Assembly: GCF_001886195.1 (NCBI RefSeq)
Contig: NZ_JXLB01000011.1
Coordinates: 33,155 to 97,154, forward strand
DNA: 64,000 bases
Source: Enterococcus ratti
GTDB taxonomy: Bacteria; Bacillota; Bacilli; Lactobacillales; Enterococcaceae
Reading direction: 5' to 3'
Part shown: in pieces, positions 16,901 to 25,632 of the stretch
Numbering within the stretch: position 1 is the stretch's first letter
Layout of the letters: every line of letters starts with the position of its first letter
Translations under genes and position numbers: made by a program
Notes under the pieces: generated by a model
Database searches by the model: none
What the model saw: the letters and a program-made list of their open reading frames with translations, nothing else
What the model was told of the DNA's origin: nothing

Positions 16901-18124
16901 ATGAAAATTGGCTTTTTTACCGATACCTATTTTCCGCAGGTAAGTGGAGTTGCTACATCAATCAAAACATTAAAAGAAGAATTAGAAAAAAATGGACATG
17001 AAGTCTATATTTTTACGACAACTGATCCTAATGCAGATAAGATGGAAAAAGATGTTATTCGTATGCCGAGTGTCCCATTTGTTTCTTTTAAAGATCGTAG
17101 AATAGTTGTGAGAGGAATGTGGTACGCCTATTTAGTGGCTAAAGAATTAGAATTGGAACTGATTCACACTCATACAGAGTTTGGTGCTGGAATTTTAGGA
17201 AAAATGGTAGCTAAAAAGTTAAAAATTCCCTTGATTCATACGTACCATACAATGTATGAAGATTATTTACACTATATTGCAAAAGGAAAAGTTATTCGTC
17301 AATCCCATGTAAAGTATTTGTCGCGCTTATTTGTCAACCATACGACTGGTGTGGTCTGTCCTAGTGAACGAGTCATAGATACTTTACGAGGATATGGTGT
17401 TGTTGCACCTTTACGGGTAATTCCGACAGGGATTAATATTGAGAAATTTAAAAGGAAGGAGATCACTGAAGAAGCTATTGAAAAAATAAGACGATCCTTA
17501 AATATTAAAAAAGAGGAGATCATGCTTCTTTCTTTAAGTCGAATTTCTTACGAAAAAAACATTCAAGCGTTAATTTATGGGTTACCAGAAATTATTAAAG
17601 AGTATCCAAACGTACGGATGGTAATTGTTGGAAAAGGACCATATCTTGAAGAATTACAAGCGCTGATTGAAAAATTAAATTTACAAGCGTTTGTTCGTTT
17701 TACCGGAGAAATAGAAAATGATAAGGTAGCTTTTTATTACAAGGCAGCGGATTATTTTGTAAGTGCATCAACTTCTGAAACACAGGGACTAACTTATACA
17801 GAAGCGATGGCTGCTGGGACTCCTTGTGTAATTGAAGGCAATGCTTATTTGAATCGACTGTTTGATCATCCCTCTTTAGGAAGAACATTTGAAACAGATG
17901 TTGATTTTGCAAAAGCGTTGATTGGCTATATAAAAGAGGCAGTACCTCGTGATCCCCAAATATTGCAATCAAAATTATATGAGATTTCTTCTACACATTT
18001 TGGTAAGGAAATGTTGAAATTTTATGAAGAAATGATCATCTATCATGCAAAAGAGTTGAAAAAAAAAGAGGAAGAAGCATCAATCGAAAAAATAAAAATC
18101 AAATTAAATTCATTTAAACGATAA
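16901..18124 (+). CDS. bgsB: 1,2-diacylglycerol 3-glucosyltransferase, BgsB type
   Basis: This GT4 enzyme of 407 residues is predicted to transfer glucose from UDP-glucose to diacylglycerol, the first step of glycolipid synthesis. The N-terminus (MKIGFFTDTYFPQVSGVATS), HTYHTMYEDYLHYI, the nucleotide-binding VIPTGINIEKF, and SETQGLTYTEAMAAG with its E-x7-E are typical of bacterial MGlcDAG synthases. The C-terminus ends in a strongly basic and acidic tail that could help membrane binding. TTGGAGG precedes the ATG. It forms an operon with bgsA, and a hairpin follows. Confidence 0.85.
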   Translation: MKIGFFTDTYFPQVSGVATSIKTLKEELEKNGHEVYIFTTTDPNADKMEKDVIRMPSVPFVSFKDRRIVVRGMWYAYLVAKELELELIHTHTEFGAGILGKMVAKKLKIPLIHTYHTMYEDYLHYIAKGKVIRQSHVKYLSRLFVNHTTGVVCPSERVIDTLRGYGVVAPLRVIPTGINIEKFKRKEITEEAIEKIRRSLNIKKEEIMLLSLSRISYEKNIQALIYGLPEIIKEYPNVRMVIVGKGPYLEELQALIEKLNLQAFVRFTGEIENDKVAFYYKAADYFVSASTSETQGLTYTEAMAAGTPCVIEGNAYLNRLFDHPSLGRTFETDVDFAKALIGYIKEAVPRDPQILQSKLYEISSTHFGKEMLKFYEEMIIYHAKELKKKEEEASIEKIKIKLNSFKR

Positions 18125-18142
18125 TTTTAAGTATTTATTCTA

Positions 18143-18191
18143 AAAAAATCTTTGTTTCTAGCGTATACTGTCATAGAAATAAGGATTTTTT
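18143..18191 (+). terminator. Terminator after bgsB
   Basis: Imperfect arms (18143-18160 and 18174-18191, core TTTCTA/TAGAAA) flank a 13-nt loop and end in TTTTTTT. A TATACT in the loop may also serve the next gene. Confidence 0.65.
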
Positions 18192-18212
18192 TATTTTTAG
18201 GAGGTAAAAGGA

Positions 18213-19100
18213 ATGAAGATCGGATTTATTGGAACAGGGGTTATGGGCAGCGCAATTGTTCATCATCTTATGGAGGCAGGTCATGAAGTAACCGTCTATA
18301 ATCGAACAAAAGCTAAAACAAATGAACTCGTAAAAAAAGGTGCTCGTTGGGCAGATACTCCCAAAGAAGTGACGAAAGTAAGTGAAATTATCTTTTCAAT
18401 GGTCGGCTATCCTAAGGACGTAGAAGAGATCTATTATGGAGAAAATGGTATTTTTACGACGGAAGTTAAAAACCGTATTTTAATTGATTTAACAACTAGC
18501 ACACCAACATTTGCAGAAAAAATTGCAAAAACTGCAAAAAAAAAGGGAGCCGACGCATTAGATGCGCCAGTTTCTGGCGGTGACTTAGGGGCAAAAAATG
18601 CGACATTAACGATTATGGTTGGTGGAGAAGAAAGTGTGTATGCAAAAGTTTTACCTTTATTTCGTGTATTTGGAAAAACATTTGCTTTGCACGGATCTGC
18701 CGGAAAAGGTCAACATACAAAAATGGCCAATCAAATTATGATTGCTGGCACGATGACTGGAATGACTGAGATGCTCGCATACGCTTTCAAAGCAAATCTT
18801 ACAATGGAAAAAGTGATCAAAACATTATCTGGCGGCAGTGCAGCAAATTGGTCGTTGACTAATTATTCTTCACGAATTTTAAGAGAAGATTATACGCCGG
18901 GTTTTTTTGTTAAACACTTTATTAAAGATTTAAAAATCGTTTTAGATGAGGCAGACAAGATGTCTTTGAATTTACCTGCCACGCTACAAGCGTTAAAATT
19001 ATATCAAAAATTAGCCGATCAAGGATTTGAAAACGATGGAACTCAAGCGTTAATTAAACTTTGGTGGCCCGATGGGAAGAAACAAGAAAAAAATTCTTAA
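18213..19100 (+). CDS. NAD(P)-dependent beta-hydroxyacid dehydrogenase family protein
   Basis: The 295-residue oxidoreductase belongs to the 3-hydroxyisobutyrate/tartronate semialdehyde reductase family. The Rossmann motif is GFIGTGVMGSAI at the N-terminus, with VYNRTKAK after beta-2 suggesting NADP preference. The substrate-binding DAPVSGGDLGAKN and the catalytic Lys region GKGQHTKMANQI follow. The substrate cannot be told from sequence. TAGGAGG precedes the ATG. It sits between the glycolipid genes and ykuJ, and is probably its own transcription unit. Confidence 0.85.
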   Translation: MKIGFIGTGVMGSAIVHHLMEAGHEVTVYNRTKAKTNELVKKGARWADTPKEVTKVSEIIFSMVGYPKDVEEIYYGENGIFTTEVKNRILIDLTTSTPTFAEKIAKTAKKKGADALDAPVSGGDLGAKNATLTIMVGGEESVYAKVLPLFRVFGKTFALHGSAGKGQHTKMANQIMIAGTMTGMTEMLAYAFKANLTMEKVIKTLSGGSAANWSLTNYSSRILREDYTPGFFVKHFIKDLKIVLDEADKMSLNLPATLQALKLYQKLADQGFENDGTQALIKLWWPDGKKQEKNS

Positions 19101-19186
19101 AAAACTAGTATTTTTTTTAGAAAATCAATGCAAGTCGGCTGTGCTTTTGTTACAATATAACAGAAATAAGAAAAGGAGGACCTCCG

Positions 19187-19417
19187 ATGGCACATTCACA
19201 ACTAGTTGCAATCATTAAACGACTGGAGGCAATGGTCGAATCAGCAGATAATGAACTGCAAGTTCGTCGTTTTGAAAAAGAAGGCGTTGAAAAATGTACA
19301 GTCACTTATGATAAGACGACTGAAACATTCGAATTAACAGAAACAGATTCACACCAACAATATGAATTTGACAATATCGATATCGTAGCAATGGAAATTT
19401 ATGATTTGATCCAATAA
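19187..19417 (+). CDS. DUF1797 (YkuJ) family protein
   Basis: This small acidic cytoplasmic protein of 76 residues matches YkuJ of Bacillus (DUF1797), whose function is unknown. It reads AHSQLVAIIKRLEAMVESAD at the start, then RRFEKEGVEKCTVTYDKTTE and a C-terminal DNIDIVAMEIYDLIQ. AAAGGAGG precedes the ATG, and a TACAAT lies about 35 bases upstream. It is probably monocistronic. Confidence 0.85.
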   Translation: MAHSQLVAIIKRLEAMVESADNELQVRRFEKEGVEKCTVTYDKTTETFELTETDSHQQYEFDNIDIVAMEIYDLIQ

Positions 19418-19484
19418 GCGATTTTTAAGTATTTGTCAATATGCTGTAAGCGATAAGGAGCTGTTTCTTTTAGTTGAGAAAAGG

Positions 19485-19613
19485 TTGCGTACTTTGCTAC
19501 GTCCTGTAATATAATTAGTAGTAGCTAGTTTTGTTAATCAATGGAAAGTAATCAGTAGAAATTAACCTCTGATTGGTAAGACAATGAAGTGTTTTATCGT
19601 TCAGAGGTCTTTT
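19485..19613 (+). ncRNA. Possible short transcript or trailing terminator
   Basis: TTGCGT (19485-19490) and TAATAT (19507-19512) are 16 bp apart. A hairpin with arms ACCTCTGA (19565-19572) and TCAGAGGT (19601-19608) followed by CTTTTTG would end an RNA of about 95 bases. There is no open frame. It may equally be only the terminator of the DUF1797 gene. Confidence 0.3.
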
Positions 19614-19712
19614 TGTATCTTGCGAGCAGCCAAAAAATGAAAAATTCTTTCGTAAAAAAGAAACAGTGTTTTTTCACCTATATTTTTTGGCGATCTATCC
19701 TTTCCACTTTAC

Positions 19713-20627
19713 TTAAGCTTGAACAAGTACTTTTTTATGATAGCTCATCAAAATCAAAACAGGATCAATTTCTTCTTTTAATAACTGTCGCTTTAACGAC
19801 AAGTTTTTTCCTTTTTTTTCATAATTAAAATGAGGAGTTTCATCGTTAGCAGTAACAGTCGTTTCTACAAGTTGCCCGTAACAAATTAGATAATGTTTTT
19901 TCTTTGTTTTATCTATTGCCATCGGTAGTTGAAAAGTTATTTTAGTCGTTCTTAAAAATTTTTTTTGTTCTTGGATTCTTTGAATAAATATGGAAATCAA
20001 TTCAATTTCTTGCTGAATAAGTGCGGCTTTTTCAAAATCCCATTGTTGAATAAAATGAGCTTGTCTTTTTTTCAAATAGGTCATTACTTTTTTATTTCGT
20101 CCTTGTAAAAGTCCTTGGATTTCTTTTTTCTTTTGTTCAAATGAAAGCAGCGCCATCTCTGGTAGTTGGAATTGCAAAGCTAAAAGACTAATGTCTGAAA
20201 GCCATGGCATCTGATAAGTTTCTTCTAAGATACGAAGAATAAGCGGCATTTTTTTATAAAAACGAAAGGGACCGTAAGTCCGAGTAAGTGGACGATTGGA
20301 AAGAGAAAAACCATTTGCTGTGACATGTAAATAATTGTAATTACTAAAATAATTCATTTGGCGATTATAAAATGGTCGGTAGTGTTGAATCAATTGACAT
20401 TCTAATAGCAGAGCATCCAGCTCAGTATCTACTACAACAAAATCAAAATCAGCGATATGATGGATTAAGCGGCGTACTTTTTTTGAATGCTGCTTACTTT
20501 GATGAAAGTAGCTGCTGACACGATTCTTCAATTTTTTTGCTTTACCTACATAAATCACAGATCCTGCCTGATTCTTCATTAAATACACCCCAGGCAGCAT
20601 GGGAAGATTTTTTACTTTTTTATTCAA
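19713..20627 (-). CDS. GIY-YIG nuclease, UvrC-like short protein (Cho type)
   Basis: The protein has 304 residues against about 600 in true UvrC. The N-terminal GIY-YIG domain is clear (LPGVYLMKNQAGSVIYVGKA, KKLKNRVSSYF, and a later DTELDALLLECQLIQ with the metal-binding Glu). A UVR-type motif (QWDFEKAALIQQEIELI) is present. The RNase H-like endonuclease and helix-hairpin-helix parts of UvrC are absent, as in Cho, which makes the 3' incision in E. coli. I chose a TTG start at 20627 because AAAAGGAG lies ten bases before it; the upstream ATG at 20693 has no site. A FabT box lies 90 bases upstream, although the divergent fab promoter may own it. Confidence 0.78.
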   Translation of the reverse strand: MNKKVKNLPMLPGVYLMKNQAGSVIYVGKAKKLKNRVSSYFHQSKQHSKKVRRLIHHIADFDFVVVDTELDALLLECQLIQHYRPFYNRQMNYFSNYNYLHVTANGFSLSNRPLTRTYGPFRFYKKMPLILRILEETYQMPWLSDISLLALQFQLPEMALLSFEQKKKEIQGLLQGRNKKVMTYLKKRQAHFIQQWDFEKAALIQQEIELISIFIQRIQEQKKFLRTTKITFQLPMAIDKTKKKHYLICYGQLVETTVTANDETPHFNYEKKGKNLSLKRQLLKEEIDPVLILMSYHKKVLVQA

Positions 20628-20717
20628 TGTTTCTTCTCCTTTTTTAATATTAGATACTATAACAAATTTATGTGAAAGGAACAATTTTTTCATTTAGAAA
20701 AGAAATACAAACAATAG

Positions 20718-20730
20718 TTTGATTATCAAA
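20718..20730. promoter_or_regulatory. FabT-type operator, distal copy
   Basis: TTTGATTATCAAA is a perfect 13-bp palindrome matching the FabT box. It lies between the divergent Cho-type gene and fabT, about 170 bases from the second box. Confidence 0.6.
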
Positions 20731-20844
20731 GTATTTTCTTTTGATTTTTTTAATGTTTTTGATAAAAATTACTGATTTATAGGTGTTTCAAAATGAGGTT
20801 TTTCTTAAAAAAATATCATAAATTAAAAAAATAGGATTTTAAGG

Positions 20845-20901
20845 TTGCATTTTGAAAAAAGTTAAGATATAGTTTGAACATCAAATGATTTGATAATCAA
20901 A
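20845..20901 (+). promoter_or_regulatory. fab operon promoter with FabT operator
   Basis: TTGCAT (20845-20850) and TATAGT (20868-20873) are 17 bp apart. The palindrome TTTGATAATCAAA (20889-20901) lies just downstream, where FabT would block elongation or initiation. FabT bound to long-chain acyl-ACP represses these genes in streptococci and enterococci. Confidence 0.78.
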
Positions 20902-20922
20902 CTAATTAGTGGACGGTGGAGC

Positions 20923-21362
20923 ATGGAACCAGATTTAAAAACAGTAAATGATTATCTTGTAAGTGTGTTCAATGATATTTTGACAATCGAAGAATCTGAA
21001 TTAAAAAAGTCTCAGTTCAAAGATTTATCGATTACAGAGATGCATACGATCGAAGCTATCGGTATGTACAAGAAAAAAACGACTTCAGAAGTAGCCAAAG
21101 AATTGTCAATTACTGTTGGAACCTTGACCACTGCTATCAACAAGTTAGTAAAAAAAGGCTATGTTGAACGGATTCGAAGTGAAGATGATCGACGTGTGGT
21201 GAAATTAGGATTGACGAAAAAAGGGAAACTTTTGTATCGTGTGCATCAACACTTTCATCGTGAAATGGTCAAAATATTTTAGATGGTATGGCTATCGAAG
21301 AACAACATGTTTTACTAGCTGCGTTGAAAAACTTGCATGATTTTTTGCGAGACTACAAGTGA
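20923..21362 (+). pseudogene. fabT: FabT fatty-acid repressor, frameshifted near the C-terminus
   Basis: This MarR-family repressor of fatty acid synthesis has its winged helix intact (TTSEVAKELSITVGTLTTAI, with RSEDDRRVVKL in the wing). The frame stops at 21280-21282 after 119 residues. If one base is restored in the AAAA run at 21271-21274, the frame continues for 29 codons (NILDGMAIEEQHVLLAALKN and onward) to a TGA at 21360-21362. That gives 146 residues, the normal length. The lost piece is the last helix, part of the dimer interface in MarR proteins. The start at 20923 follows GGTGGA. A sequencing error in the homopolymer is the main alternative to a true mutation. Confidence 0.8.
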
Positions 21363-21371
21363 GGATGTTTA

Positions 21372-22334
21372 ATGAAACAATTTGGAATAATCACAGCAAC
21401 GGCCAGTGTCCTTCCCGAAAAAATCATTACCAATGATGACCTTTCCAAAGTAATGGACACTTCAGATGAATGGATTTCATCTCGCACAGGGATTAGAGAA
21501 AGACGATGCGTCACAGTTCAAGAAACTTCTGATCTTTGTTGTTTAGTAGCAGAAAAATTGATTAAAAAGAAGAACCTCCGCCCAAACGAACTTGATTTTA
21601 TTATTGTCGCCACTATGTCGCCGGATTTTACAACGCCTTCTGTGGCTGCTCAAGTTCAAGGAAAACTGGGTGCAACTAAAGCAATTGCGTTTGATATTAG
21701 TGCAGCTTGTTCAGGTTTTGTTTATGCGCTCAGTTTGGCGGAAAAAATGATTCGGTGTTCTTCAAAGAAAGGTTTAGTTATTGGCGGCGAAACATTGTCT
21801 AAAATGATTGATTGGTCTGATCGTTCGACGGCGGTGTTGTTTGGTGATGGTGCCGGTGGCGTGTTATTGGAAGCAAGTATTGAACAAAAATTACTGGCAG
21901 AGCTTCTTGCAGCAGATGGAACGCGAAGTACCTCGTTAACAGCGGGTTATTTTTCAAATAAATCACCAGTATATTTAAATGTTTCAGAAGATTCTTTTTA
22001 TTTAAAAATGAATGGAAGAGATATTTTTGACTTTGCTGTAAGAGATGTGGCAAAAAATATTAAAGAAATTACCCAAAATGTGTCGGTTGATTATTTGCTT
22101 TTGCATCAAGCAAATCTTCGGATTATTGAAAAAATTGCTCGAAAAGTAAAAATACCGCAAGAAAAATTTTTAACGAACATGGAGAAATATGGAAATACTT
22201 CTGCCGCAAGTATTCCAATTCTTTTAGATGAAGCGGTAGCTAGTGGAAAAATCACTTTAGGAAAAAAACAGAAAGTAGTATTTACAGGTTATGGTGGAGG
22301 ACTAACTTGGGGAAGCATCCTGATGGAACTGTAA
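21372..22334 (+). CDS. fabH: Beta-ketoacyl-ACP synthase III
   Basis: FabH starts fatty acid synthesis by condensing acyl-CoA with malonyl-ACP. The catalytic triad is visible as Cys in ISAACSGFVYA, His in LLLHQANLRI and Asn in YGNTSAASIP. Length is 320 residues, normal for the family. The start lies ten bases after the restored fabT stop, with GAGGATG upstream, so the pair was originally tightly coupled. It is the first biosynthetic gene of the fab-acc operon. Confidence 0.96.
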   Translation: MKQFGIITATASVLPEKIITNDDLSKVMDTSDEWISSRTGIRERRCVTVQETSDLCCLVAEKLIKKKNLRPNELDFIIVATMSPDFTTPSVAAQVQGKLGATKAIAFDISAACSGFVYALSLAEKMIRCSSKKGLVIGGETLSKMIDWSDRSTAVLFGDGAGGVLLEASIEQKLLAELLAADGTRSTSLTAGYFSNKSPVYLNVSEDSFYLKMNGRDIFDFAVRDVAKNIKEITQNVSVDYLLLHQANLRIIEKIARKVKIPQEKFLTNMEKYGNTSAASIPILLDEAVASGKITLGKKQKVVFTGYGGGLTWGSILMEL

Positions 22335-22378
22335 GCTGATAAAACATAAAATTGTCAAAAATATTGGAGGAAAAGATT

Positions 22379-22603
22379 ATGGTATTCGAAAAAATTCAAG
22401 AAATTATTGCAGAAGAGTTAGGAAAAGAAACAGAAGAAATTCAATTAACTACAAACATCCAAGAAGACTTAGAAGCCGACAGCTTGGATTTATTTCAAAT
22501 TATCAATGAAATTGAGGACGAATTTGATGTGAAAATTGAAACAGAAGATGGTATCAAAACAGTTCAAGATTTAGTTACTTATGTTGAAAAACAAATTGCA
22601 TAA
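22379..22603 (+). CDS. acpP: Acyl carrier protein
   Basis: ACP carries the growing acyl chain on 4'-phosphopantetheine. The attachment Ser is in [16 protein letters not shown]. The protein has 74 residues and is strongly acidic. The ATG at 22379 follows TTGGAGG; an in-frame start at 22352 lies before the ribosome binding site and is wrong. In E. faecalis fabK follows acpP, but here only a hairpin and about 110 bases precede fabD. Confidence 0.95.
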   Translation: MVFEKIQEIIAEELGKETEEIQLTTNIQEDLEADSLDLFQIINEIEDEFDVKIETEDGIKTVQDLVTYVEKQIA

Positions 22604-22620
22604 TCATTAAGATTAGGCTG

Positions 22621-22665
22621 GGGGCTGGGACATTTTCCTTAAATAGGAATGTCTTGGTCTTTTTT
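22621..22665 (+). terminator. Hairpin after acpP with a repeat-like GGGGCTGGGACAT sequence
   Basis: GACAT and AATGTC arms with an inner TCCT/AGGA pairing are followed by a six-T run. The GGGGCTGGGACA stretch resembles a dispersed intergenic hairpin family common in enterococci and streptococci. It can attenuate transcription into fabD. Confidence 0.6.
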
Positions 22666-22712
22666 AATAAATGATTATATGACATATATCTTAAGAATAA
22701 TGGAGAGAATAT

Positions 22713-23648
22713 ATGAAAATAGCATTTTTATTTAGCGGACAAGGCGCTCAGTATCAAGGAATGGGTCAAGAACTATACCAAGAAGCGATTGTCAAAAAAA
22801 CGTTTGATGAGGCAAGTACTGTTTTAGGTTATGATGTGGCAGACTTATGCTTTTCAGAAAATGAGCGATTAGACCAAACAAAATATACACAACCAGCGAT
22901 CTTAACCGTAAGTATTGCTTTTTACCGTTTGCTAAAAGAACGAGGTATTGTGCCTTACGCAGCGTTAGGTTTGAGTTTAGGAGAATATTCGGCTTTAGTT
23001 GCTAGTGAGGCTTTGACGTTTGCTGAAGCAGTGGCTTTAGTGGCAAAGCGAGGCGCGTACATGACTGAAGCTGCTCCATCTGGCAGTGGGAAGATGGTAG
23101 CGATTATGAATGCGCCGATAGAGGTGATTGAAGAAAGTTGCTTAAAAGCACAGTGCTTTGGAATTGTCTCTCCAGCAAATTACAATACACCACAACAAAT
23201 TGTAATTGGTGGTGAAAAAAAAGCGGTAGATGAAGCAGTAAGCATTCTAAAAGAAAAAGAAATCAAACGGATGATGCCGTTAAATGTGAGTGGTCCTTTT
23301 CATACAGCTCTTTTAGCACCAGCCGCTAAAAAGCTTGCTCAAGAATTAAAAACGATCATGTTTAATGAACCAAACATTCCAGTGATTAGTAATACAACAA
23401 CTGAAATAATGAAAAAAGAACGAATCCCTATTTTACTTGAACAGCAAGTGATGAAGCCCGTGCATTTTTATGAAAGTGTTCAAAAATTAAAAGAATTAGG
23501 GATTGAGCAAGTAGTTGAAGTGGGACCCGGTAAAGTTTTAAGTGGATTTATGAAAAAAATTGATCCAACGATTCCAGTTTTAAGAGTAGAAAATGAAAAA
23601 ACATTTGAAAAAACAATCAAAAGTATTGGAGGTATGACATGGAGCTGA
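22713..23648 (+). CDS. fabD: Malonyl-CoA:ACP transacylase
   Basis: FabD loads malonyl groups onto ACP. The nucleophile Ser is in LGLSLGEYSALVA, the N-terminal oxyanion loop is FLFSGQGAQYQGMG, and the catalytic His is in NVSGPFHTALL. Length is 311 residues. GGAGAG precedes the ATG. Its last ten bases overlap fabG, so the two are co-translated. Expression may depend on read-through of the upstream hairpin or on a promoter in the short gap. Confidence 0.95.
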   Translation: MKIAFLFSGQGAQYQGMGQELYQEAIVKKTFDEASTVLGYDVADLCFSENERLDQTKYTQPAILTVSIAFYRLLKERGIVPYAALGLSLGEYSALVASEALTFAEAVALVAKRGAYMTEAAPSGSGKMVAIMNAPIEVIEESCLKAQCFGIVSPANYNTPQQIVIGGEKKAVDEAVSILKEKEIKRMMPLNVSGPFHTALLAPAAKKLAQELKTIMFNEPNIPVISNTTTEIMKKERIPILLEQQVMKPVHFYESVQKLKELGIEQVVEVGPGKVLSGFMKKIDPTIPVLRVENEKTFEKTIKSIGGMTWS

Positions 23649-24376
23649 AAGGGAAAAACGTATTTATTACAGGTAGTACGAGAGGAATTGGCGCGGCAAT
23701 TGCGATGGCTTTTGCAAAATCAGGGGCAAACATCGTTTTAAATGGTCGAAAAGAAATCCCTATAGAAAAAATAGAAGAAATAAAAGCACAAGGTGCAAAA
23801 TGCATTGGTATTTCTGGTGATATTTCAGATTATGAAAAAGCGGGTTTGATGATTGAAGAAGCCGAAAAACAGCTAGGTGCAATTAATATATTAATCAATA
23901 ATGCTGGAATTACCAATGATAAGTTAATTATGCGTATGTCACCAGAAGATTTCAAAACATGTTTGGACATTAATTTAATCGGAACTTTTAACATGACGCA
24001 ACATGTTTTAAAGAAAATGATGAAAAAACGAGAAGGTGCAATCATCAATTTATCAAGTGTTTCCGGGTTGATTGGAAATGTTGGACAAGCCAACTATGCG
24101 GCAAGTAAAGCCGGCGTTGTTGGGTTTACAAAATCTGTTGCTCGAGAAGCAGCAGCTAGAGGAGTGACATGTAATGCGATTGCTCCGGGTTTTATTGCCA
24201 CAGATATGACAGAAGTATTGTCAGATAAAGTGAAAGAACAAGTAGTAAAACAGATCCCGCTACAACGTTTTGGTAAGGTAGAAGACATAGCAAATGCTGT
24301 AATTTTTTTAGCAAAGAATCCCTATATTACAGGCCAAGTGATCAATGTGGATGGCGGTCTGGTTATGCATGGATAA
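23639..24376 (+). CDS. fabG: 3-oxoacyl-ACP reductase
   Basis: This NADPH-dependent short-chain dehydrogenase reduces the 3-keto group during chain elongation. It shows the cofactor motif TGSTRGIGAAIA, the NNAG sequence, and the active-site Ser (INLSSVSG) with Tyr and Lys (NYAASKAG). The 245 residues end in the usual VDGGLVMHG. The ATG at 23639 behind GGAGG lies within the end of fabD. Confidence 0.96.
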   Translation: MELKGKNVFITGSTRGIGAAIAMAFAKSGANIVLNGRKEIPIEKIEEIKAQGAKCIGISGDISDYEKAGLMIEEAEKQLGAINILINNAGITNDKLIMRMSPEDFKTCLDINLIGTFNMTQHVLKKMMKKREGAIINLSSVSGLIGNVGQANYAASKAGVVGFTKSVAREAAARGVTCNAIAPGFIATDMTEVLSDKVKEQVVKQIPLQRFGKVEDIANAVIFLAKNPYITGQVINVDGGLVMHG

Positions 24377-24394
24377 AAAGGAGGAAATCAATTA

Positions 24395-25630
24395 ATGAAT
24401 CGAGTAGTAATTACTGGGTACGGTGTCACTTCACCTATTGGCAATGATGCTAAAAGTTTTTTAGAAAGCTTGCGAAAAGGAACAAATGGAATTGCTCCTA
24501 TTACAAAATTTGATGCCACTGAAACAGGAGTCACATTAGCGGGTGAAGTAAAAGATTTTCCTTACGAGAAGTATTTTATCAAAAAAGATAGCAAACGAAT
24601 GGACATGTTCTCCATTTATGGAATCTACGCGGCATTAGAAGCGTTAGAAATGAGCGGGATTGATAAAAATAAGATCAACCAAGACCGTTTTGGCGTGATT
24701 GTTGGATCAGGGATTGGCGGATTGCCTACAATTGAAAACCAAGTAATTCGTTTACATGAAAAAGGTTCCAAACGTGTTTCACCAATGTTTGTACCAATGG
24801 CAATTGCAAATATGGCTGCTGGCAATATTGCTTTACGAGTAGGTGCAAAAGGAATATGTACGGCGATTGTTACTGCTTGTGCGAGTGGAACGAATGCGAT
24901 TGGTGAAGCATTCCGTAATATTAAACATGGTTATTCAGACATTATTCTTGCTGGGGGGACGGAGGCGACAATTTGTGAAATGGGAATTTCAGGTTTTGCA
25001 GCGTTAACTGCTTTATCCAATGCGCAAGATCCTAACCGAGGATCTATTCCATTTGACAAAGATCGTGATGGGTTCGTTATGGGAGAAGGAGCAGGGGTTT
25101 TAGTTATTGAGTCATTGGATCATGCAAAAGCTCGTGGGGCAAAAATTTATGGAGAAATTGTCGGCTATGGCGCAAATTGTGATGCTTACCACATGACAGC
25201 TCCTACACCAGATGGAACAGGTGCTTCAAAAGCCATGAAATTAGCGATGATAGAAGCAAAAGTCAAACCAGAAGAAATTGGTTATATCAATGCTCACGGG
25301 ACGAGCACGCCAGCGAATGATCAGGCAGAAGCAAAAGCGATTCAATTGGCGTTAGGAGAGACGTTTAAAGAGACGTATGTCAGCAGCACGAAGTCCATGA
25401 CGGGGCATCTACTGGGAGCAGCTGGTGGAATCGAAGCTTTAGCTACTTTAATGGCGCTTGAACATCAATTTATTCCACCAACGATCAATATTCAAAAACA
25501 AGACCCTGAAATTGAGCTAAATGTTGTGATCAACGAAAGGACGCCAGCTCAATTTACTTATGCAATGAGTAATTCATTAGGATTTGGCGGTCATAATGCT
25601 GTTTTGTGTATGAAACGCTGGGAGGAATAG
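24395..25630 (+). CDS. fabF: Beta-ketoacyl-ACP synthase II
   Basis: FabF is the elongating condensing enzyme. The active-site Cys is in VTACASGTNAIG, and the two His are in NAHGTSTPANDQ and TGHLLGAAGG. Length is 411 residues. The start follows AAAGGAGG 18 bases after fabG. The stop precedes the accB TTG start by two bases. Confidence 0.96.
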   Translation: MNRVVITGYGVTSPIGNDAKSFLESLRKGTNGIAPITKFDATETGVTLAGEVKDFPYEKYFIKKDSKRMDMFSIYGIYAALEALEMSGIDKNKINQDRFGVIVGSGIGGLPTIENQVIRLHEKGSKRVSPMFVPMAIANMAAGNIALRVGAKGICTAIVTACASGTNAIGEAFRNIKHGYSDIILAGGTEATICEMGISGFAALTALSNAQDPNRGSIPFDKDRDGFVMGEGAGVLVIESLDHAKARGAKIYGEIVGYGANCDAYHMTAPTPDGTGASKAMKLAMIEAKVKPEEIGYINAHGTSTPANDQAEAKAIQLALGETFKETYVSSTKSMTGHLLGAAGGIEALATLMALEHQFIPPTINIQKQDPEIELNVVINERTPAQFTYAMSNSLGFGGHNAVLCMKRWEE

Positions 25631-25632
25631 AC

